Assembly: GCA_014860005.1 (NCBI GenBank)
Contig: JACZKP010000201.1
Coordinates: 28,962-92,961, forward strand
Length of the DNA stretch: 64,000 nucleotides
Source: Verrucomicrobiota bacterium
GTDB taxonomy: Bacteria; Verrucomicrobiota; Verrucomicrobiae; Limisphaerales; UBA11358
Reading direction: 5' to 3'
Shown here piece after piece: positions 33,469 through 43,637 of this stretch; position 1 is the first letter of the stretch, and each line of letters begins with the position of its first letter. The notes beneath the pieces are model-generated. The model worked only from the letters and a program-made list of their open reading frames with translations, was not told where the DNA came from and did not search any database. The position numbers were made by a program, and so were the translations under genes.

Positions 33469-33554
33469 AATGGTTCAGCCTCGTGTTGCTGGCGGTGGCA
33501 GTGGTCGCCAGTGGAATTGTGGCTTTCATTCTGATAGTCTTCGCCAAGGGCTAG
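33465..33554 (+). CDS. 29-aa single-helix membrane peptide
   Basis: The ATG overlaps the upstream stop (ATGA) and encodes a 29-residue hydrophobic peptide beginning MKWFSLVLLAVAVVASGIVA and ending in AKG. Most of it (from codon 8) is duplicated at 36517 together with downstream sequence, where the start is lost. It may be a genuine short transmembrane peptide or the residual end of a larger gene. Confidence 0.45.
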   Translation: MKWFSLVLLAVAVVASGIVAFILIVFAKG

Positions 33555-33690
33555 AATCGAACATGACCTATGGCTGAAACCGCTCACTCAAATAACAATA
33601 GCGCCATGTTAAGCAACCCTGCCAGATCAGGACTCGGCCAATCTGCATGGTTGCTGCTCCTTTTTGCCTTTCCTGCCCTGACGTTCGCGT
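33485..33690 (+). repeat. Direct duplication, copy 1
   Basis: About 200 bp here resemble 36517-36720 (shared landmarks: GTTGCTGGCGGTGGCAGT, TTTCATTCTGATAG, AACATGACCTATGGC, CCGCTCACT). It contains the end of the 29-aa frame and a truncated start of a gene homologous to the one at 36644 (28 codons from ATG 33606 to TGA 33692, MLSNPARSGLGQSAWLLLLF...). Confidence 0.7.
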
Positions 33691-33692
33691 GA
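33606..33692 (+). pseudogene. Truncated paralogue of the 36644 gene
   Basis: 28 codons with a basic start and hydrophobic segment (SAWLLLLFAFPALTFA), aligning with the first 28 or so residues of the 36644 protein (SAWALLLVALLALSL). It stops immediately after the membrane segment; the remaining 220 residues are absent. The rest of the gap to 33997 shows no gene. Confidence 0.5.
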
Positions 33693-33997
33693 TCCACATC
33701 CGTTGGTGTGCTGCGCGCAATTTCCATCTCTGGGTAAAGCCGTATAGACAGACGCTCTTGGTAGTGAGATAAGTTGGAGCAGATGGAAGCGGCCTTTTCA
33801 CCCCGGATCCAAAACACAACGCATTGCGGCGCAACTTCTAGCGTAAGACAAGCGAACTGCGGCGAAAAGAGGACGGTCACCCAAGAGTGGTCATCGGACA
33901 GAATCGCGGCACCAACGTTGTCTGCGTTTAAACCGCCTGCCGCTGTCGGAATGGAAGTCTGCGCAGGACTGATCGCTTTTTTTCAGTTTGATGCTTT

Positions 33998-36274
33998 ATG
34001 AAAAGAAACCTCCTCATTACAACAACCGCAATCCTTTCGCTATTTGCACTCTCGGCCCGGGCGGCCGAAGTAGTCCGCAACGGCAATTTCAATGAAGTCC
34101 TCGTCGGCTGGTCTCTGCCGGAGGCGCTGGGGAACGTGATCCCCTATTCCCCGGAGCACGGAGCCGCAGACCTCCGCCCTGATGGAGTAAATTACTCGTA
34201 TCGGGGCATCATACTTTGCCAACCGTTGTCCGTGCCGTTGGCGGCAGGCGACACGTTGGACGTCTCAGTGGATTTGCGCGCGTCGTCAGCTCCGTCCGAG
34301 GGTAACTCGGTTGCCGTCTATCTCGAATACTTGGACGCTTCGTCCACCCGGCACCGAGTGCGGGTGCTCAATCCGACCAACAGCGAAATCAGCGGCTCGT
34401 CGTGGTCCACCTTCAATGGGCAACACACTCCGGCGGCGGGGATGACCAGGCTGGTGGGGATCACCTTGGACATGGAGGGGGATGGTTATTTCTTTGCCGA
34501 CAACGTGGAGGTATTGTCGCCCGCCGCTGGTGCTCCGGTGCCACAACTGACCACGGTCAGCCCCTCGGCGGTGGCTTATGGCGGCAGCGTTGTCATCCAG
34601 GGCAATCACTTCGGACTCGTTCCGGGACTCGTGACCATCGGCGGTCGCACCAATGGAGTGACCGTCCAATCGTGGTCGCAACATCAAATTGTGGTCGTGG
34701 TCAACGACCCCTGCGCGGGCGGCAAACTGATTGTGGAAGCAGCTGGTGTCCGCACCTGGCAACCACGCAGCGTCGCGATTTCCAGTCCGTACTACACCCT
34801 CAACGTGCAAACAGACAGCCTCGGCGGACAAACCGACACTGTGATTGCAATCCCCGGCCAGAAGCTGCAGTTCGCGGTGTTTGCCGGGTTCCGCAATGGT
34901 TTTGAGCCGGCGGGAGGAATTGAGTTTTCGGTACCGGGATACACCGGCGAGGTCGTCAAATTCTCGGCCAATCCGGTGCTGAAAAAGGGCGGCACCCTGA
35001 TGACGTTCGATACCGCCGCGCTGACACCGGGGGTGCATGAATTGACTGTCCAAGGGAGCGGCGGCGGGTTGCTGCCCCGCACCGCAACCTTCCGGATTGA
35101 CCTGCGCCCGGTAGGGAACGTGGCGATGGTCTATTACCAAAGCAGCGTCGAAATCCCAGTGGCTGGCGCCCACTTTACCGCCCAAGGGTCCATCGGCATC
35201 GTCGTGCTCATCACCGACACCAACGCGAACGACATCACGTGGGACGTTCCACGGTTGCCGGTGACGAGTTCGAATCCGAGCGCGCTGGAGATGTTTGTGG
35301 ACCCGACTCCGTGGGGCGGCAACTCCCTGCTGGTGCATGGCACGGGCACGGCGATCCTGACGGCAAATACGCCCGACGGCACCCCGTGGACCGCATCGGT
35401 TAGCGCCACCATCCCGGCTCATCCTTCCTTCATCAGCGCTGGCTTCCTGGACCTCCCGATGGTCAACTCGCCGGCAACCACCAATCGTTTTACCTTTGTG
35501 GCCAGCGGCGACATGTCGGAAGTGAGTTGGGGTTACACGACCCTGGGGGCCACCATTGAAGGTGGCGATTGGGGGGGCGGGAACACCTCTTACTCCGGCA
35601 CGTTTGTTTTGAACGAGACGGTCAAGCCGGGGGATTACATGTTTAACGCCGCAGCCAAGGTGGGAGGTCAAAACATCACCACCCGTCGCCGGCTCCAAGT
35701 GGTCAACGCCCCGACCACGGGCATGGTGCGCGGCCATGTCGCCCAGCGGGGCGGTGATATGCATGGGCACGGCGCCAGCGGAATGCTGGAGTTCTATGAT
35801 GCCACGTCGGGCAACAAAGTGTTCGCACGGCATATTTGGGAGTTTAGTAATGACTACTTGGCCCCCCACATCGCGCCGGGCCTTTTCAAGCTGCGCTGGG
35901 TGCCGGAGGGTTACGGCGGCAACCTGCCCGACCCGCAATGGTTTCCGAATGCCAGCAACTTTGCCGAGGCCCAGGCCGTCTCCGTGCAGGCCAATCAAAT
36001 TGCCAGTCAGGTGAACTTCTTCCTGACTCCGACGGACGTGCCGCCCCCACCGACGGAAATCGTTGGCGCGCCCATCCAAAATCCGACTACCGGCGTTTTT
36101 TCACTCGCCATTCAAACCGAGCAGGATGTCCAATACGAACTCCACAAATCCATCAGCCTGCTCGATCAGTCGTGGTGGCCAATGGCTTGGGCTTGGGGAG
36201 ACGGCACGCCGCAAACCCTTCAAGACAACGGCGCCACCGGGCCGGTGGGCTTTTACCGGGTCATTCGCAAATAG
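33998..36274 (+). CDS. Large secreted multi-domain beta protein
   Basis: A 758-aa protein with a signal peptide (LLITTTAILSLFALSARA). The N-terminal jelly-roll-like module (about 25-175, 'VVRNGNFNEVLVGW' ... 'GDGYFFADNVEVLS') resembles carbohydrate-binding modules. An IPT/TIG Ig-like domain follows (about 182-265, 'LTTVSPSAVAYGGSVVIQGN'). Several further beta domains come next, then a carboxypeptidase-regulatory-like module (about 575-690). The end 'GAIQ...ATGPVGFYRVIR' has the form of the C-terminal motif common in large secreted proteins of this group. Probably an extracellular or surface adhesin/binding protein; no enzymatic motif seen. It sits between the two copies of a direct duplication. 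Confidence 0.75.
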   Translation: MKRNLLITTTAILSLFALSARAAEVVRNGNFNEVLVGWSLPEALGNVIPYSPEHGAADLRPDGVNYSYRGIILCQPLSVPLAAGDTLDVSVDLRASSAPSEGNSVAVYLEYLDASSTRHRVRVLNPTNSEISGSSWSTFNGQHTPAAGMTRLVGITLDMEGDGYFFADNVEVLSPAAGAPVPQLTTVSPSAVAYGGSVVIQGNHFGLVPGLVTIGGRTNGVTVQSWSQHQIVVVVNDPCAGGKLIVEAAGVRTWQPRSVAISSPYYTLNVQTDSLGGQTDTVIAIPGQKLQFAVFAGFRNGFEPAGGIEFSVPGYTGEVVKFSANPVLKKGGTLMTFDTAALTPGVHELTVQGSGGGLLPRTATFRIDLRPVGNVAMVYYQSSVEIPVAGAHFTAQGSIGIVVLITDTNANDITWDVPRLPVTSSNPSALEMFVDPTPWGGNSLLVHGTGTAILTANTPDGTPWTASVSATIPAHPSFISAGFLDLPMVNSPATTNRFTFVASGDMSEVSWGYTTLGATIEGGDWGGGNTSYSGTFVLNETVKPGDYMFNAAAKVGGQNITTRRRLQVVNAPTTGMVRGHVAQRGGDMHGHGASGMLEFYDATSGNKVFARHIWEFSNDYLAPHIAPGLFKLRWVPEGYGGNLPDPQWFPNASNFAEAQAVSVQANQIASQVNFFLTPTDVPPPPTEIVGAPIQNPTTGVFSLAIQTEQDVQYELHKSISLLDQSWWPMAWAWGDGTPQTLQDNGATGPVGFYRVIRK

Positions 36275-36295
36275 CAACGATAGCCCGCCTTTCGG

Positions 36296-36331
36296 AAACC
36301 AGGAATCCGCGGTTTGCGGCTTCCTGGTTTT
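36296..36331 (+). terminator. Intrinsic terminator after the secreted protein gene
   Basis: AAACCAGGAA (296-305 past 36000) pairs perfectly with TTCCTGGTTT (36321-36330), with an additional CCGC/GCGG stem inside and a GGTTT loop, followed by TCTGGTTTTC. 21 bp after the stop of the 758-aa protein gene. A good rho-independent terminator. Confidence 0.75.
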
Positions 36332-36516
36332 CTGGTTTTCAGCTTCGAGGGCGCCAAAGCCGGTGGCGATGCGGTGAGAATCTGGCGCGAGCCCGAGGAT
36401 TGGGTGAGGGAAAATCTGGTTGACTGCGCAAATGATGTGACCGGAATGCTGCCGTTAAGCGGCTGCCCCTCGGCTGGGATCACGATTTCGGACGCCTGAA
36501 GGCAACAGGCCGTTTC

Positions 36517-36720
36517 GTTGCTGGCGGTGGCAGTAGTCGCCAGTGGGATTGTGGGTTTCATTCTGATAGCCTTTGCCAAAGGTTAAGGGTAGAACGGAAC
36601 ATGACCTATGGCCAAAGCCGCTCACTGAACTAACGATAAGATCATGCCAGGCAACTCTGACAGCAACCGCGCCAGACCAGCACTCAGCCGAAGTGCGTGG
36701 GCACTGCTTCTTGTTGCCTT
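36517..36720 (+). repeat. Direct duplication, copy 2
   Basis: Second copy of the 33485-33690 segment, covering the residual end of the 29-aa frame (its start codon is missing here) and continuing into the intact gene at 36644. The remaining gap from 36332 to 36516 shows nothing recognisable. Confidence 0.7.
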
Positions 36721-37393
36721 GCTTGCTCTCTCGCTCCCTTTGGTGTCGTGGCTCTTCCGTCCGGGAGGGCACGCGGCCGCCGACGCCGAAGCGCGGTTGA
36801 AGCGATCGCAGGCCAACCTGGAAACAGCCACGCGCGTGGTCCATTCCACGGAGGGGCTTGCTCAACGATTGGTTTCATCCAATTCGGCTTCCTACCGGAC
36901 GGTGCAATCACTTGGCCAGGGCGTGATTCAAACACTGCAGCGCGAAAACCTCGGTGCCTCCCTTGATGTGGCGCTGGTCCGCAAGTTCGAGGCTGCGGAC
37001 CACTGCATTCAAACGTATCAAGAGTTCAATCAAGCACAGTTGGCGATGGCAGCGATCAACTTGTCGGGAATCAACAGTGCCGTCCTCCGTCCTGTCAGAG
37101 GCCCGGAGCTTTCAGGGCAACCCGTGCGCTATGAGTTGAAGGTCCCGCGCGACCTCGCGGCCACCGCGGTTACGGTGCTGACCAACACGCAGATCAGCGA
37201 AGTCCGGAGGTATCGGGACGCGCTTGCCGCGATGAGCGCACGGCGGGAACTGGAAACCCAAGGCGTTCAAGCCGCAATCTGTCCGCTGAAGATTCAAGGC
37301 CAAGCTCCTACGGAGGAGCGAATGTACTCAGTCTTTGTTCGGAGTTCGAACGAACCGACCGCGAAAGCATTGCTCGATGGGTCACTCCGGTGA
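36644..37393 (+). CDS. Membrane-anchored protein, unknown
   Basis: A 249-aa protein with one N-terminal transmembrane segment (about 17-39) after a basic start, then a mostly helical extracytoplasmic domain with an early coiled-coil-like stretch ('DAEARLKRSQANLETATRVV'). No catalytic motif or family recognised. A truncated paralogue of its first 28 codons lies at 33606, so this gene was duplicated. Position and N-terminal anchor suggest a periplasmic or cell-envelope protein. Confidence 0.6.
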   Translation: MPGNSDSNRARPALSRSAWALLLVALLALSLPLVSWLFRPGGHAAADAEARLKRSQANLETATRVVHSTEGLAQRLVSSNSASYRTVQSLGQGVIQTLQRENLGASLDVALVRKFEAADHCIQTYQEFNQAQLAMAAINLSGINSAVLRPVRGPELSGQPVRYELKVPRDLAATAVTVLTNTQISEVRRYRDALAAMSARRELETQGVQAAICPLKIQGQAPTEERMYSVFVRSSNEPTAKALLDGSLR

Positions 37394-37519
37394 CGACTCT
37401 TGACAATTACTTCTGCAACGCCATTACCCCCGCTCAACCCGTGTTGCGCTCGCGCAGGAATTCTGTCCCGTGGTGAACCTCAAGCTTGCGCCCAAGTGAC
37501 ACTGGGCTTAGATGTTGTC

Positions 37520-40243
37520 ATGCACCGCCAACCGGGAATCTCCCAGCGTTCCGCACTTCCTTGCGGAATAGTGGCGGCGCTCTGCCTTGCACTCGCTGCG
37601 CACGCGGCCATCCCCAGCTTGCCGGACGCCCGCGCCCTGCTGCTCGCGGGCAAATACGAGGAGTGCCTGCGCGCCTGTGAAAAAGGCGACACGGACGATT
37701 ACCGCGCCGAGGCCTGGCAGCTTATCCGCGCGGAGGCGCTGCTCGCAGTCGGGCTTTACCCGGAAGCTGAGGCAGCGGTCAGCCACGGACTCAAACGCGC
37801 GCCCAACAGCCTCCGCCTGCGCGTGCTCGGCTACGACACTGCCAATGCCAGCGGCAACCCCGGTCGCGCGCGGTTGCACCTTCAGGAAATCAACGATCTC
37901 GTCGTCGCCCGGGCGTGGGCGTATCGCGACCCGCCGGACTTTGTCGCGCTGGGGCGCGCGGCGTTGTTGATGGGCGTGGACCCGAAGACGGTGCTCGAAC
38001 GGTTTTTCGGCACCGCGCAGAAGGCTGACCCGAGTCTGCGGGACGTTCCCCTGTCCAGCGGCCGGCTGGCATTGGACAAACACGATTATGCGCTGGCCGC
38101 CAAGACGTTCACCGAGGCGCTGAAGAAATTTCCCGACGATCCGGAATTTCTCCATGGACTGGCGCGCGCGTATGAACCGAACGCGCGGGGCCGGATGCTG
38201 GAGCTTTCAGAGACGGCGTTGAAGCACAATGAAAACCACGTGCCCAGCATGTTGCTGCTCGCGGATCATCTGGTGGCCGCCGAGGCCTACGCGGAGGCGG
38301 ACAAGATGTTGAACCGCGCGCTGCGGGTGAACCCGTGGCATCCGGAGGCGTGGGCTTATCGCGCCGTGCTCGCGCATTTGCGCAACGATGCCCCCGGCGA
38401 ACAGGAAGCGCGGCAGAAGGGTTTGCGGTTTTGGCCCACCAACCCGCGTGTGGATCATCTGATCGGTTTGAAGCTCTCGCAGAAGTACCGATTCGCCGAA
38501 GGCTCGGCGTATCAGCGCCGGGCGCTGACGTTCGATCCGGAGTATTTGCCGGCACAAATGCAACTCGCCGAGGATCTCCTGCGTTTGGGCGATCACGCGG
38601 ACGGCTGGAAACTCGCGGAAGCAGTGCATCGGAAGGACGCTTACGACGTGACGGCCTACAATCTGGTGACGTTGCAGGGCACGATGCGGAAATTCCAGAC
38701 GCTCACGAACGAGCATTTTATTCTGCGGATGAGCGCGCATGAGGCCGCGATTTACGGTGACCGTGCGCTGGCTTTGTTGCAACGGGCACGGGACCGGTTG
38801 ACGGAGAAATACGGTATCCAGCTTGAGCGGCCAACCACGGTCGAAATCTTTCCCGAACAAAAGGACTTTGCCGTGCGCACGTTCGGCATGCCGCACAATC
38901 CCGGTTTTCTGGGCGTGTGCTTTGGGCACGTCGTCACGGCCAACAGCCCGGCGTCGCAGGGCGGCAGTCCCTCGAACTGGGAGGCCGTGCTGTGGCATGA
39001 GTTCTGTCACGTCATCACGCTGCAAATGACGAAAAACAAAATGCCGCGCTGGTTGAGCGAAGGAATTTCCGTGTATGAGGAACTTCAGGCAAATCCGGCG
39101 TGGGGCCAGCGCATGAATCCGCAGTATCGCGAAATGGTGTTGGGCGATGACCTTACACCGGTGAGCGAACTGAGCAGCGTGTTCATGACGGCCCAGAGCG
39201 ATCTGCACGTGCAGTTTGCTTATTATCAATCCGCGCTGGTCGTCGAGTATCTCGTGGGCAAGTTCGGCTTCGACAAGCTCAGAGCCATCCTGCGCGACCT
39301 GGGTGAGGGCGCGGACATTAACGACGCGATTCAAAAGCACACCGCGCCGATGAAGCAGATTGAGAAAGAGTTTGCCGCGTTCGCGAAGGCGAAGGCCGAG
39401 GCGCTGGGGCCAGGACTGGACTGGGAGAAACTTGAAGCGGAAAGAGGCTTGTTGAGTCGCCTGGGTCTGCGCCGGGCGTCTGCTTCGACCAGCGAGGAGA
39501 AAAGCAGCCGCAAACCGCAACCCACACCGCAGATCGCCGAAACTCCGACCAACAATCTCCACGAAGCCTCGCCTCCGTCGCCCCTGCCGCCGGTTGCTTC
39601 GGCGCCATCCGCGCCGTCCGCACGTTCCTCCTCCAAGCCGAATTACTGGACTTTGCTTCAACAAGCCGCCACGGCCATGTCCGACAAAGACTGGGCTGCG
39701 GCCAAAGCGCCATTACAGACCCTCATCGCGCATTACCCCGATCAATCCGGCCCGAACAACGCCTACGGGTTGTTAGCCACGGTGCATCGCGGTTTGAACG
39801 AAACCGCGGAGGAACGCGCCGCGCTGGAGCAATGGACCGCAAGCGAAGCCGACGCGCTGGATGCCTATCTCCGTTCGATGGAACTGGCTGAGGGGGCAAA
39901 GGATTGGCAAGCCGTCTCGCAGAATGCTCAGAGATTTCTGGCGGTAAATCCATTGTTGCCGCAACCGTATCGCTTTCTGAGCCGCGCCAGTGAGGAACTC
40001 GGAGAAACCCAGCCGGCCATCGGTGCTTATCAAAAACTCCTGCTGCTCGATCCCGCCGATCCGGCAGATGTGCATTTTCGGCTCGCGCGACTGATGCACT
40101 CGAATAACGACCCCGCTGCCAAGCGTCAGGTCTTGCAGGCATTGGAAGAAGCGCCTCGTTTTCGCGAGGCGCATCGCTTGTTGCTGGAACTGGCGAAAGC
40201 GGAGGCAACGTCAACCAACGCCCCCTCAATCACGCACCCATGA
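37520..40243 (+). CDS. TPR protein with peptidase MA-like domain
   Basis: A 907-aa secreted protein. A signal peptide (ALPCGIVAALCLALAAHAAI) leads into TPR-like repeats (about 45-390), then a gluzincin metallopeptidase domain of the peptidase-MA type with HEFCH (H493, E494, H497) and the downstream 'WLSEGISVYEE' that supplies a Glu ligand. A Pro/Ser linker rich in Ala follows (about 650-705) and then more TPR-like repeats to the end. ATG 37520 is chosen because it directly begins the signal peptide; the upstream in-frame ATG at 37400 would bury it. The next gene overlaps its stop (ATGA), making it the first gene of the long module to 54.3 kb. Substrate unknown. Confidence 0.85.
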   Translation: MHRQPGISQRSALPCGIVAALCLALAAHAAIPSLPDARALLLAGKYEECLRACEKGDTDDYRAEAWQLIRAEALLAVGLYPEAEAAVSHGLKRAPNSLRLRVLGYDTANASGNPGRARLHLQEINDLVVARAWAYRDPPDFVALGRAALLMGVDPKTVLERFFGTAQKADPSLRDVPLSSGRLALDKHDYALAAKTFTEALKKFPDDPEFLHGLARAYEPNARGRMLELSETALKHNENHVPSMLLLADHLVAAEAYAEADKMLNRALRVNPWHPEAWAYRAVLAHLRNDAPGEQEARQKGLRFWPTNPRVDHLIGLKLSQKYRFAEGSAYQRRALTFDPEYLPAQMQLAEDLLRLGDHADGWKLAEAVHRKDAYDVTAYNLVTLQGTMRKFQTLTNEHFILRMSAHEAAIYGDRALALLQRARDRLTEKYGIQLERPTTVEIFPEQKDFAVRTFGMPHNPGFLGVCFGHVVTANSPASQGGSPSNWEAVLWHEFCHVITLQMTKNKMPRWLSEGISVYEELQANPAWGQRMNPQYREMVLGDDLTPVSELSSVFMTAQSDLHVQFAYYQSALVVEYLVGKFGFDKLRAILRDLGEGADINDAIQKHTAPMKQIEKEFAAFAKAKAEALGPGLDWEKLEAERGLLSRLGLRRASASTSEEKSSRKPQPTPQIAETPTNNLHEASPPSPLPPVASAPSAPSARSSSKPNYWTLLQQAATAMSDKDWAAAKAPLQTLIAHYPDQSGPNNAYGLLATVHRGLNETAEERAALEQWTASEADALDAYLRSMELAEGAKDWQAVSQNAQRFLAVNPLLPQPYRFLSRASEELGETQPAIGAYQKLLLLDPADPADVHFRLARLMHSNNDPAAKRQVLQALEEAPRFREAHRLLLELAKAEATSTNAPSITHP

Positions 40244-41076
40244 GCAAGCACCGAAAATGGATTCTAGTCGTGGCGCTGGTCGCTATTATCGCCACGGTCG
40301 TGCTAGCACAACGTGGCTGGCGGCGTTTTGATTCTGGTGATCGCGGTGGCATTCCGACATGGTCGAACGAGCCGGGCTTCGAGAAGGACGTGTTTACCTT
40401 TGTGCGCGTAATTTACGACTCGGGACGCGGACGCGGCTGGGGGCGGGGTGGGGGACGGGACTGGGACACGGATTGGCCCGCCGCCGATTTGAATTTTTCG
40501 TATCGCCTCCAACAATTGACCGCCCTCAAAGTGGATCCGCAAGGGAAGACCCTCCGCCTGACGGATCCCGAGTTGTTCAACTACCCGTTCATTTACATGG
40601 TCGAACCTGGCCGGCTGCAGTTTGACGATGAGGAAGTGAAAGCGTTGCGGCGCTATTTGTTGAGTGGCGGCTTTCTGATGGTGGATGATTTCTGGGGCGA
40701 ACGGGAGTACGCGAATCTTTACGACGAAATCAAACGTGTCTTCCCCGAGCGCGAGCCGGTGGACCTGCCATTGGAGCATCCGATTTTTCACTGTGTTTTT
40801 GATCTCAAAGAAAAACCGCAACTACCCAGCATGCACCACGTCCGGCAGTATCGCGGCACGCCCTACGAAAGTTACGAACGCCCGGATGCTCAAGGTGCCA
40901 ATTACCGCGCCATCTTTGATGAAAAGGGCCGCATGATGGTCATCATTTGTCACAATACCGACCTCGGCGACGGTTGGGAACGCGAAGGTGAAGACGAATA
41001 CTACTTCCGCGAATACGCCGAGAAGAAAGCCTACCCGATGGGCATTAACATTATTTTTTACGCGATGACGCACTAA
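40240..41076 (+). CDS. DUF4159 domain protein
   Basis: A 278-aa protein with a signal-anchor (about 6-24) and a DUF4159 domain. The family pattern is 'NFSYRLQQLTALKVDPQGK' ... 'YPFIYMVEPGRLQFDDEEVK' and 'LRRYLLSGGFLMVDDFWGER', then 'HPIFHCVFDLKEKPQLPS' and 'MVIICHNTDLGDGWE'. DUF4159 is thought to have a class-I glutamine-amidotransferase-like fold without a known activity and is typically encoded beside MoxR/DUF58/vWA genes, as here. A Gly/Arg-rich patch (RGRGWGRGGGRDW) in the first third is unusual. Start overlaps the preceding stop (ATGA). Confidence 0.9.
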   Translation: MSKHRKWILVVALVAIIATVVLAQRGWRRFDSGDRGGIPTWSNEPGFEKDVFTFVRVIYDSGRGRGWGRGGGRDWDTDWPAADLNFSYRLQQLTALKVDPQGKTLRLTDPELFNYPFIYMVEPGRLQFDDEEVKALRRYLLSGGFLMVDDFWGEREYANLYDEIKRVFPEREPVDLPLEHPIFHCVFDLKEKPQLPSMHHVRQYRGTPYESYERPDAQGANYRAIFDEKGRMMVIICHNTDLGDGWEREGEDEYYFREYAEKKAYPMGINIIFYAMTH

Positions 41077-41107
41077 GATGGAGATTGAACCTCATCACCA
41101 AAGTCTC

Positions 41108-41177
41108 GTAGCCGCCGACGTAAGGAGGCGGATTTTCGTGCCAATGAACCCGTCCGCCTCCTTACGTCGGCGGCTAC
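41108..41177. repeat. Perfect 25-bp palindrome, GTAGCCGCCGACGT family
   Basis: Arms 41108-41132 (GTAGCCGCCGACGTAAGGAG...) and 41153-41177 are exact reverse complements over 25 bp, with a 20-nt loop. It lies in the 120-bp gap between the DUF4159 gene and moxR. A diverged copy is in frame in the 46493 gene (47460-47527) and a third pair of arms brackets 50681-50915. Confidence 0.9.
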
Positions 41178-41186
41178 AATTTAACT

Positions 41187-41196
41187 AAGGAATCCC

Positions 41197-41199
<3 letters not shown>
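41187..41199 (+). promoter_or_regulatory. AAGGA ribosome-binding site supporting TTG start
   Basis: AAGGA at 41187-41191 lies 5 bp before TTG (41197-41199), the only start consistent with the MoxR N-terminus. Confidence 0.6.
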
Positions 41200-42210
<1,011 letters not shown>

Positions 42211-42266
42211 CAATTTGAAGCCGATGGTTGTTGTTATCTCAAACTACTGCGCCCGCGAGCGCCAGA

Positions 42267-42479
42267 ATCCCAAAGGGATTCCGGCTTTCAGCCCAGGGTT
42301 GCGAGGAACGAGCTACCCTGGGTTTGGGTTGCAGAGATGCATCAACCCCAAAGGGGTTGCGGCGTTTGGTTGGCACAAAAGGCATAACCCCGTTGGGGTT
42401 GGCGAATATTTTGCCGTGTTTACCCAAGCTAGCTCGTGCCTCGCAACCTTGGGCTGTAGGACTCAATCCCGTTGGGATT
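42267..42479. repeat. Large composite palindrome between moxR and DUF58 gene
   Basis: The arms from AATCCCAAAGGGATT (42267) to about 42324, and from about 42422 to AATCCCGTTGGGATT (42479), align as reverse complements over about 58 bp with scattered mismatches (landmarks CAGCCCAGGGTTGCGAGG / CCTCGCAACCTTGGGCTG). Inside are smaller units AACCCC-AAA-GGGGTT and AACCCC-GTT-GGGGTT. The rest of the 420-bp gap (42211-42630) shows no gene. Confidence 0.75.
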
Positions 42480-42630
42480 GCCCTGTCACCGCCGTCCAAG
42501 GTAAAGCGGGCGCAACTTGGAGCGACGAATGCAACGTTGACTCTAGAATCGCTGCGACGCACCGATTGCATCTGCTTCTCCTCGGGGGTGAGGGCGAGCG
42601 TCAAACAAACTTCATCCGGGTCGCGAACTC

Positions 42631-43617
42631 ATGAGCGCACCGGCCACACAAAGTTTCGCAAAGCAGAACCCGAGCGTGACCGCTAGCGGCCATTCTTCCA
42701 AACTGATTTCCCCCCAGACCTTGATGGCCATCAAAAACCTCGAACTCCGCGCCCGCATCGTGGTCGAGGGTTTTTGGCACGGCATTCATCGCAGTCCGTA
42801 TCACGGGTTCTCCGTCGAGTTCACCGAGTATCGCCAGTATTCGCCCGGAGACGATCCGCGTTATCTGGACTGGCGGCTCTACGCGCGCAGCGACCGATAC
42901 TACATCAAGAAATTCGAGGACGAAACGAATCTCCGTTGCTACCTGCTCGTGGACCACAGCCGCTCGATGGACTTCGGCTCGGTCGGCTGGACCAAATCCG
43001 AATACGCCAACACCCTCGCCGCCACGCTTGCTTATTTCTTGCACCAGCAAGGCGACGCCGTCGGCCTGCTCACTTTTGATGAGCAAATCCGCGAATACCT
43101 TCCGGCGCGTAATCGCATCGGCCATTTGCGCCGGCTTATGTTGCAACTGGAACAAGCCACTGCCGGCACCGCCACCGACCTCGTCGCGCCTTTGAAGCGC
43201 ATTGTTGAAATTGTCCGCAAGCGTTCGCTTATGGTTTTGATTTCGGATTTCCTCGCGCCCATTGAAGCGCTGGAGAAAAACCTTACCACGCTCACCGCTT
43301 CCGACCATGAAGTGATGCTGTTCCAAGTTCTGGATCCGGCTGAACTCGCGTTTAACTTCGATCGCGCCGTGATGTTCCGAGATGTGGAGTCCGGTCGCGA
43401 CCTGTTTATTGATCCGGCCACCGCGCGCAAAGAATACCTCCAGCGCCTGAACTCCCACAACGAAGCCGTGCGCGCCACGTGTCAGCGACTCGGCGCGGGT
43501 TGCCGTTCGTTCAGCACGGACCGCGCGCTGGAATTGGCCATGTTTGATTTCCTACGCGAGCGCCATCAGCGGAGCAAAACCGGCAATCGCTTTGCACGAT
43601 CGAGGAGGGGATCATGA
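42631..43617 (+). CDS. DUF58 domain protein
   Basis: A 328-aa protein with the DUF58 hallmark 'EYRQYSPGDDPRYLDWRLYA' and a vWA-like core 'CYLLVDHSRSMDFGS' (metal-site DxSxS) and 'SLMVLISDFLAPIEAL'. DUF58 proteins work with MoxR ATPases. It is cytoplasmic or membrane-associated; no transmembrane segment is seen here. The next gene of the module (BatA-like) is separated from it by a toxin-antitoxin pair on the opposite strand. Confidence 0.93.
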   Translation: MSAPATQSFAKQNPSVTASGHSSKLISPQTLMAIKNLELRARIVVEGFWHGIHRSPYHGFSVEFTEYRQYSPGDDPRYLDWRLYARSDRYYIKKFEDETNLRCYLLVDHSRSMDFGSVGWTKSEYANTLAATLAYFLHQQGDAVGLLTFDEQIREYLPARNRIGHLRRLMLQLEQATAGTATDLVAPLKRIVEIVRKRSLMVLISDFLAPIEALEKNLTTLTASDHEVMLFQVLDPAELAFNFDRAVMFRDVESGRDLFIDPATARKEYLQRLNSHNEAVRATCQRLGAGCRSFSTDRALELAMFDFLRERHQRSKTGNRFARSRRGS

Positions 43618-43637
43618 AAGCTCCGACGCCAAGGAAT

